Source: an uncultured Eubacterium sp. (GTDB lineage: Bacteria; Bacillota; Clostridia; Lachnospirales; CAG-274). From it: DNA of 8,263 nucleotides. Below, in pieces: positions 6,229 to 8,263 of this stretch. Both the position numbers and the translations under genes were made by a program. The notes beneath the pieces were generated by a model. That model saw only the letters and a program-made list of their open reading frames with translations, did not search any database and was not told the DNA's origin. The DNA lies in contig UQRG01000058.1 of assembly GCA_900543365.1 (NCBI GenBank), positions 1 to 8,263 on the forward strand, read 5' to 3'. The number at the start of each line of letters is the position of its first letter. Position 1 is the stretch's first letter.

Positions 6229-8053
6229 AACAAACACCTCCTCCAAACTGTGCAGCACCACAACCTGCACATTGTTTTCTGCAATTTGGTGTTACTGTTT
6301 CAGCCTTAGCCCTTTCCATTTCTTTAATAAAGAAATCCTTTGTTACACCAATTGAAATATGGTCCCAAGGTAATATCTCATCATAACTTCTTTCTCTATT
6401 GGCATAAAACTCCTTAGATACTTTTGTGTCCTCAAAGGCCTGTAGCCAAGAGTCATATTTAAAAAGCTCTGTCCAGCCGTCAAACTTTGCTCCAAGTTCC
6501 CAAGCTCTATATATAACCTTGCCAACTCGTCTGTCACCTCTGGCAAGTACACCTTCAAGAGAACTTAACTCAGGCTCGTGGTAGTTGTACTTAACCTGCT
6601 TTCTGTTCATATTTGTTTTAACAAACTTCTGCTTTCTCATAAACTCATTAACTGTTGATTGTGCTGTCCACTGAAATGGCGTAAATGGCTTAGGCACAAA
6701 ACAAGCTGAACTTACTGTAACAGAAATTGGTCTTCCCTTTCTTTCTTCCTTAGGTATTTCAAAAAACTTTTCAACAATAGCATTGGAAAGTTTAACAATA
6801 CCCAATAAATCCTCATCAGTTTCTGTAGGCAAGCCAACCATAAAGTAAAGTTTAACTCTAGTCCAACCACCGGAAAATGCCAAAGCACAACCATTAAGTA
6901 TTTCTTCTTCTGTTATACCCTTATTTATAACATCTCTTAATCTTTGAGTACCTGCCTCTGGTGCAAATGTAAGACCAGACTTTCTAACTGCCTGTACTCT
7001 CTCCATTAAGTCAAGAGAAAAAGCATCAATTCTTAAAGAGGGTAAAGATATACTTACACTATCTTTAGAATAATTATCAATTAAACCATTGGCTAGTTCC
7101 ACAAAACTTCTGTAGTCACCTGTTGACAAACTTGTAAGACTAATTTCCTCGTGACCAGAATTTTTGAGAAGTGAATCAGCAAGTCCCAATAATTTGTCAC
7201 AGCTTTTTTCCCTAACTGGTCTATAAACATAACCTGCCTGACAAAATCTACAGCCTCTTATACAACCTCTAAACACCTCAAGAGTTACTCTATCGTGAAC
7301 AGTTTCAATTAAAGGTACAAGCTGTTTTTCCGGATAAAAAGCTGTATCCATATCTTTAACAATTACCTTTTTAATTACCTTTGGTGCATCAGGGTGATTT
7401 GGTGTAAATGATGCAATCTCTCCATTTTCCTTGTAAGTAACATCATAAAACTTAGGAACATATATACCCTCTATTTTAAGGCATTTTTCAAGAAATTCCT
7501 CTTTAGTTCCACCATTTTTCTTTATTTCCTTGTATAAATCAAGGAATTGGTCATAGCTTACCTCACCTTCGCCAATGTAGAAAATATCTATCATTTCAGC
7601 AAGTGGCTCCGGATTGTAAGCACAAGGTCCTCCTGCAATAACAAGAGGGTCCTCCTCACTTCTGTCCTTTGACCAAATTGGTATGCCTGCTAAATCAAGC
7701 ATATTTACAATGTTTGTGTAGCTCATTTCGTACTGTAATGTAAATGCTACAAAGTCAAACTTTTTAAGGCTATCTCCAGTTTCAAGGGCAAAAAGAGGAA
7801 TATTGTTTTCTCTCATTTTTTCCTCCATATCATACCAAGGTGCAAAGCATCTTTCACAATATGTGTCCTCTCTCCTGTTAAAAAAGTAGTATAATATCTG
7901 AAGTCCTAAATGGCTCATTCCTACTTCATAAACATCTGGAAAGCAAAATGCAAGCCTAATATCTACATCTTCTGGCTTTTTGACAACCATATTTATTTCA
8001 TTACCTATATATCTTGCAGGCTTTTCCACCTGTAATAATATTTCTTTAAGCAT
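6221..8053 (-). CDS. B12-binding-type radical SAM protein (TIGR03960 family), 610 aa, function unknown
   Basis: This is a [4Fe-4S]/S-adenosylmethionine radical enzyme of unassigned substrate. Residues about 30-190 resemble the cobalamin-binding-like domain found in front of many radical SAM enzymes (FCFPDVYEVGMSHLGLQIL, then VIAGGPCAYNPEPLAEMID and GEGE). The radical SAM core starts near 250 with the cluster-binding C264-x3-C268-x2-C271 in GCIRGCRFCQAG, and continues with SLPSLRIDAF and FAPEAGTQRLRDVINKG. The C-terminus has a second C591-x3-C595-x2-C598 motif plus C608, which could hold another metal cluster. The ATG at 8053 follows GGAGG (8065-8061) by 7 nt. It is the first gene of the operon with the partner protein and rng. 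In Clostridia this pair often stands before rng, which hints at an RNA- or ribosome-related role, but that is inference only. Confidence 0.9.
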   Translation of the reverse strand: MLKEILLQVEKPARYIGNEINMVVKKPEDVDIRLAFCFPDVYEVGMSHLGLQILYYFFNRREDTYCERCFAPWYDMEEKMRENNIPLFALETGDSLKKFDFVAFTLQYEMSYTNIVNMLDLAGIPIWSKDRSEEDPLVIAGGPCAYNPEPLAEMIDIFYIGEGEVSYDQFLDLYKEIKKNGGTKEEFLEKCLKIEGIYVPKFYDVTYKENGEIASFTPNHPDAPKVIKKVIVKDMDTAFYPEKQLVPLIETVHDRVTLEVFRGCIRGCRFCQAGYVYRPVREKSCDKLLGLADSLLKNSGHEEISLTSLSTGDYRSFVELANGLIDNYSKDSVSISLPSLRIDAFSLDLMERVQAVRKSGLTFAPEAGTQRLRDVINKGITEEEILNGCALAFSGGWTRVKLYFMVGLPTETDEDLLGIVKLSNAIVEKFFEIPKEERKGRPISVTVSSACFVPKPFTPFQWTAQSTVNEFMRKQKFVKTNMNRKQVKYNYHEPELSSLEGVLARGDRRVGKVIYRAWELGAKFDGWTELFKYDSWLQAFEDTKVSKEFYANRERSYDEILPWDHISIGVTKDFFIKEMERAKAETVTPNCRKQCAGCGAAQFGGGVCFE

Positions 8054-8085
8054 TACTTATCCTCCGTATTAATTTACTGTTGTTT

Positions 8086-8094
8086 ATTATAACA
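8086..8094 (-). promoter_or_regulatory. Extended -10 promoter of the radical SAM-rng operon
   Basis: On the minus strand, TGTTATAAT is a perfect extended -10 element (TG-n-TATAAT). No good -35 box lies 16-18 nt upstream (the best is TTTATT at 8114-8109, inside the terminator arm), which fits an extended -10 promoter. Transcription would start near 8079, about 26 nt before the ATG, leaving room for the GGAGG site and little else in the leader. Confidence 0.7.
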
Positions 8095-8104
8095 TACTTA
8101 TTAC

Positions 8105-8146
8105 CAAAAATAAAGTGCCATACAGCAAAAGCTATACAGCACCTTT
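8105..8146 (-). terminator. Intrinsic terminator of trmB
   Basis: On the minus strand, 8146-8131 (AAAGGTGCTGTATAGC) pairs with 8126-8112 (GCTGTATGGCACTTT) across a UUUU loop, with one bulged G and three G-U wobbles. ATTTTTGG follows as the T tract. It lies 36 nt after the trmB stop and separates trmB from the operon promoter that begins just beyond it. Confidence 0.8.
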
Positions 8147-8182
8147 AATTAATTGGTTTTATTTACAAACAATATAAATTTA

Positions 8183-8263
8183 TTAATCTTCTACTTTTTT
8201 ATTGTAATAGCCCTCTAATCTATAAATAGGCATACCTTTTTCAGAAAACTTTTTTTCGTACTC
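8183..8263 (-). CDS. trmB: tRNA (guanine-N7-)-methyltransferase, C-terminal 26 codons (partial)
   Basis: The frame open to the right edge encodes EYEKKFSEKGMPIYRLEG followed by YYNKKVED and a TAA stop at 8185-8183. The block (T)EYEKKFSxxGxPIYRLE is the characteristic C-terminal end of TrmB, which methylates N7 of G46 in the tRNA variable loop. The N-terminal SAM-binding fold lies outside the window. The gene is followed by a terminator and is not part of the downstream operon. The identification rests on a short but distinctive stretch. Confidence 0.8.
   Translation of the reverse strand, partial: EYEKKFSEKGMPIYRLEGYYNKKVED

Noticed and set aside
6229..6270. ATG at 6270 as the start of the radical SAM partner protein
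   Set aside because: It would extend the overlap with the upstream gene to 50 nt, has no well-placed Shine-Dalgarno and adds residues outside the family block, whereas the TTG at 6228 has AGGAGG at 8 nt.
5917..6309. A 130-codon plus-strand open frame opposite the radical SAM partner gene
   Set aside because: It lies antisense across two well-supported overlapping genes, has no ribosome binding site, and resembles no protein family.
1..8263. CRISPR arrays, tRNA or rRNA genes, insertion sequences, toxin-antitoxin or defence genes
   Set aside because: I looked for regularly spaced repeats, transposase motifs and tRNA-like sequence on both strands and saw none. The only repeats are the short ones listed.

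Overview
The window is AT-rich throughout, and every supported gene lies on the minus strand. Strong AGGAGG ribosome binding sites, occasional TTG/CTG starts, RNase Y and RNase E/G in one genome, and the paired radical-SAM genes placed directly before rng all suggest a low-GC anaerobic Firmicute of class Clostridia. I cannot name a genus.

Read in the direction of transcription (high to low coordinates), the window opens with the last 26 codons of trmB (tRNA m7G46 methyltransferase), followed by an intrinsic terminator at 8105-8146. An extended -10 promoter then drives a three-gene operon with overlapping reading frames. Its genes are a B12-binding-type radical SAM protein (6221-8053), its small partner of the radical SAM-linked DUF2344/TIGR03936 type (5506-6228), and ribonuclease G/E (rng, 4151-5530). 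The overlaps are 8 and 25 nt, which suggests translational coupling. The radical SAM pair is widespread in Clostridia, but I know of no established reaction for it.

Eleven bases beyond the rng stop there is a near-consensus sigma-A promoter. It leads into a leader of about 155 nt with two hairpins and then rny (RNase Y, 2380-3948). The spacing of its Shine-Dalgarno sequence points to a CTG start. rny ends at a good intrinsic terminator (2340-2374). Two mechanistically unrelated mRNA-decay endonucleases are therefore neighbours but appear to be separate transcription units.

Past the rny terminator the character changes to a mobile element. A 710-residue primase-helicase (CHC2-type zinc finger, TOPRIM, D5-type SF3 helicase) lies at 106-2238. 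Its leader carries a tandem 10-bp repeat, a 22-bp dyad, and an outer inverted repeat that can mask its Shine-Dalgarno. Downstream of it, at 41-81, are four copies of TGCACCC spaced 10-12 bp apart in AT-rich DNA. They look like iterons of a replication origin for the element. The element continues off the left edge, so its type (prophage, satellite or ICE) cannot be decided here.

The most interesting unexplained structures are the candidate iteron origin, the nested repeats in the primase leader, the two-hairpin leader of rny, and the unassigned radical SAM pair with a second CX3CX2C cysteine motif at its C-terminus.
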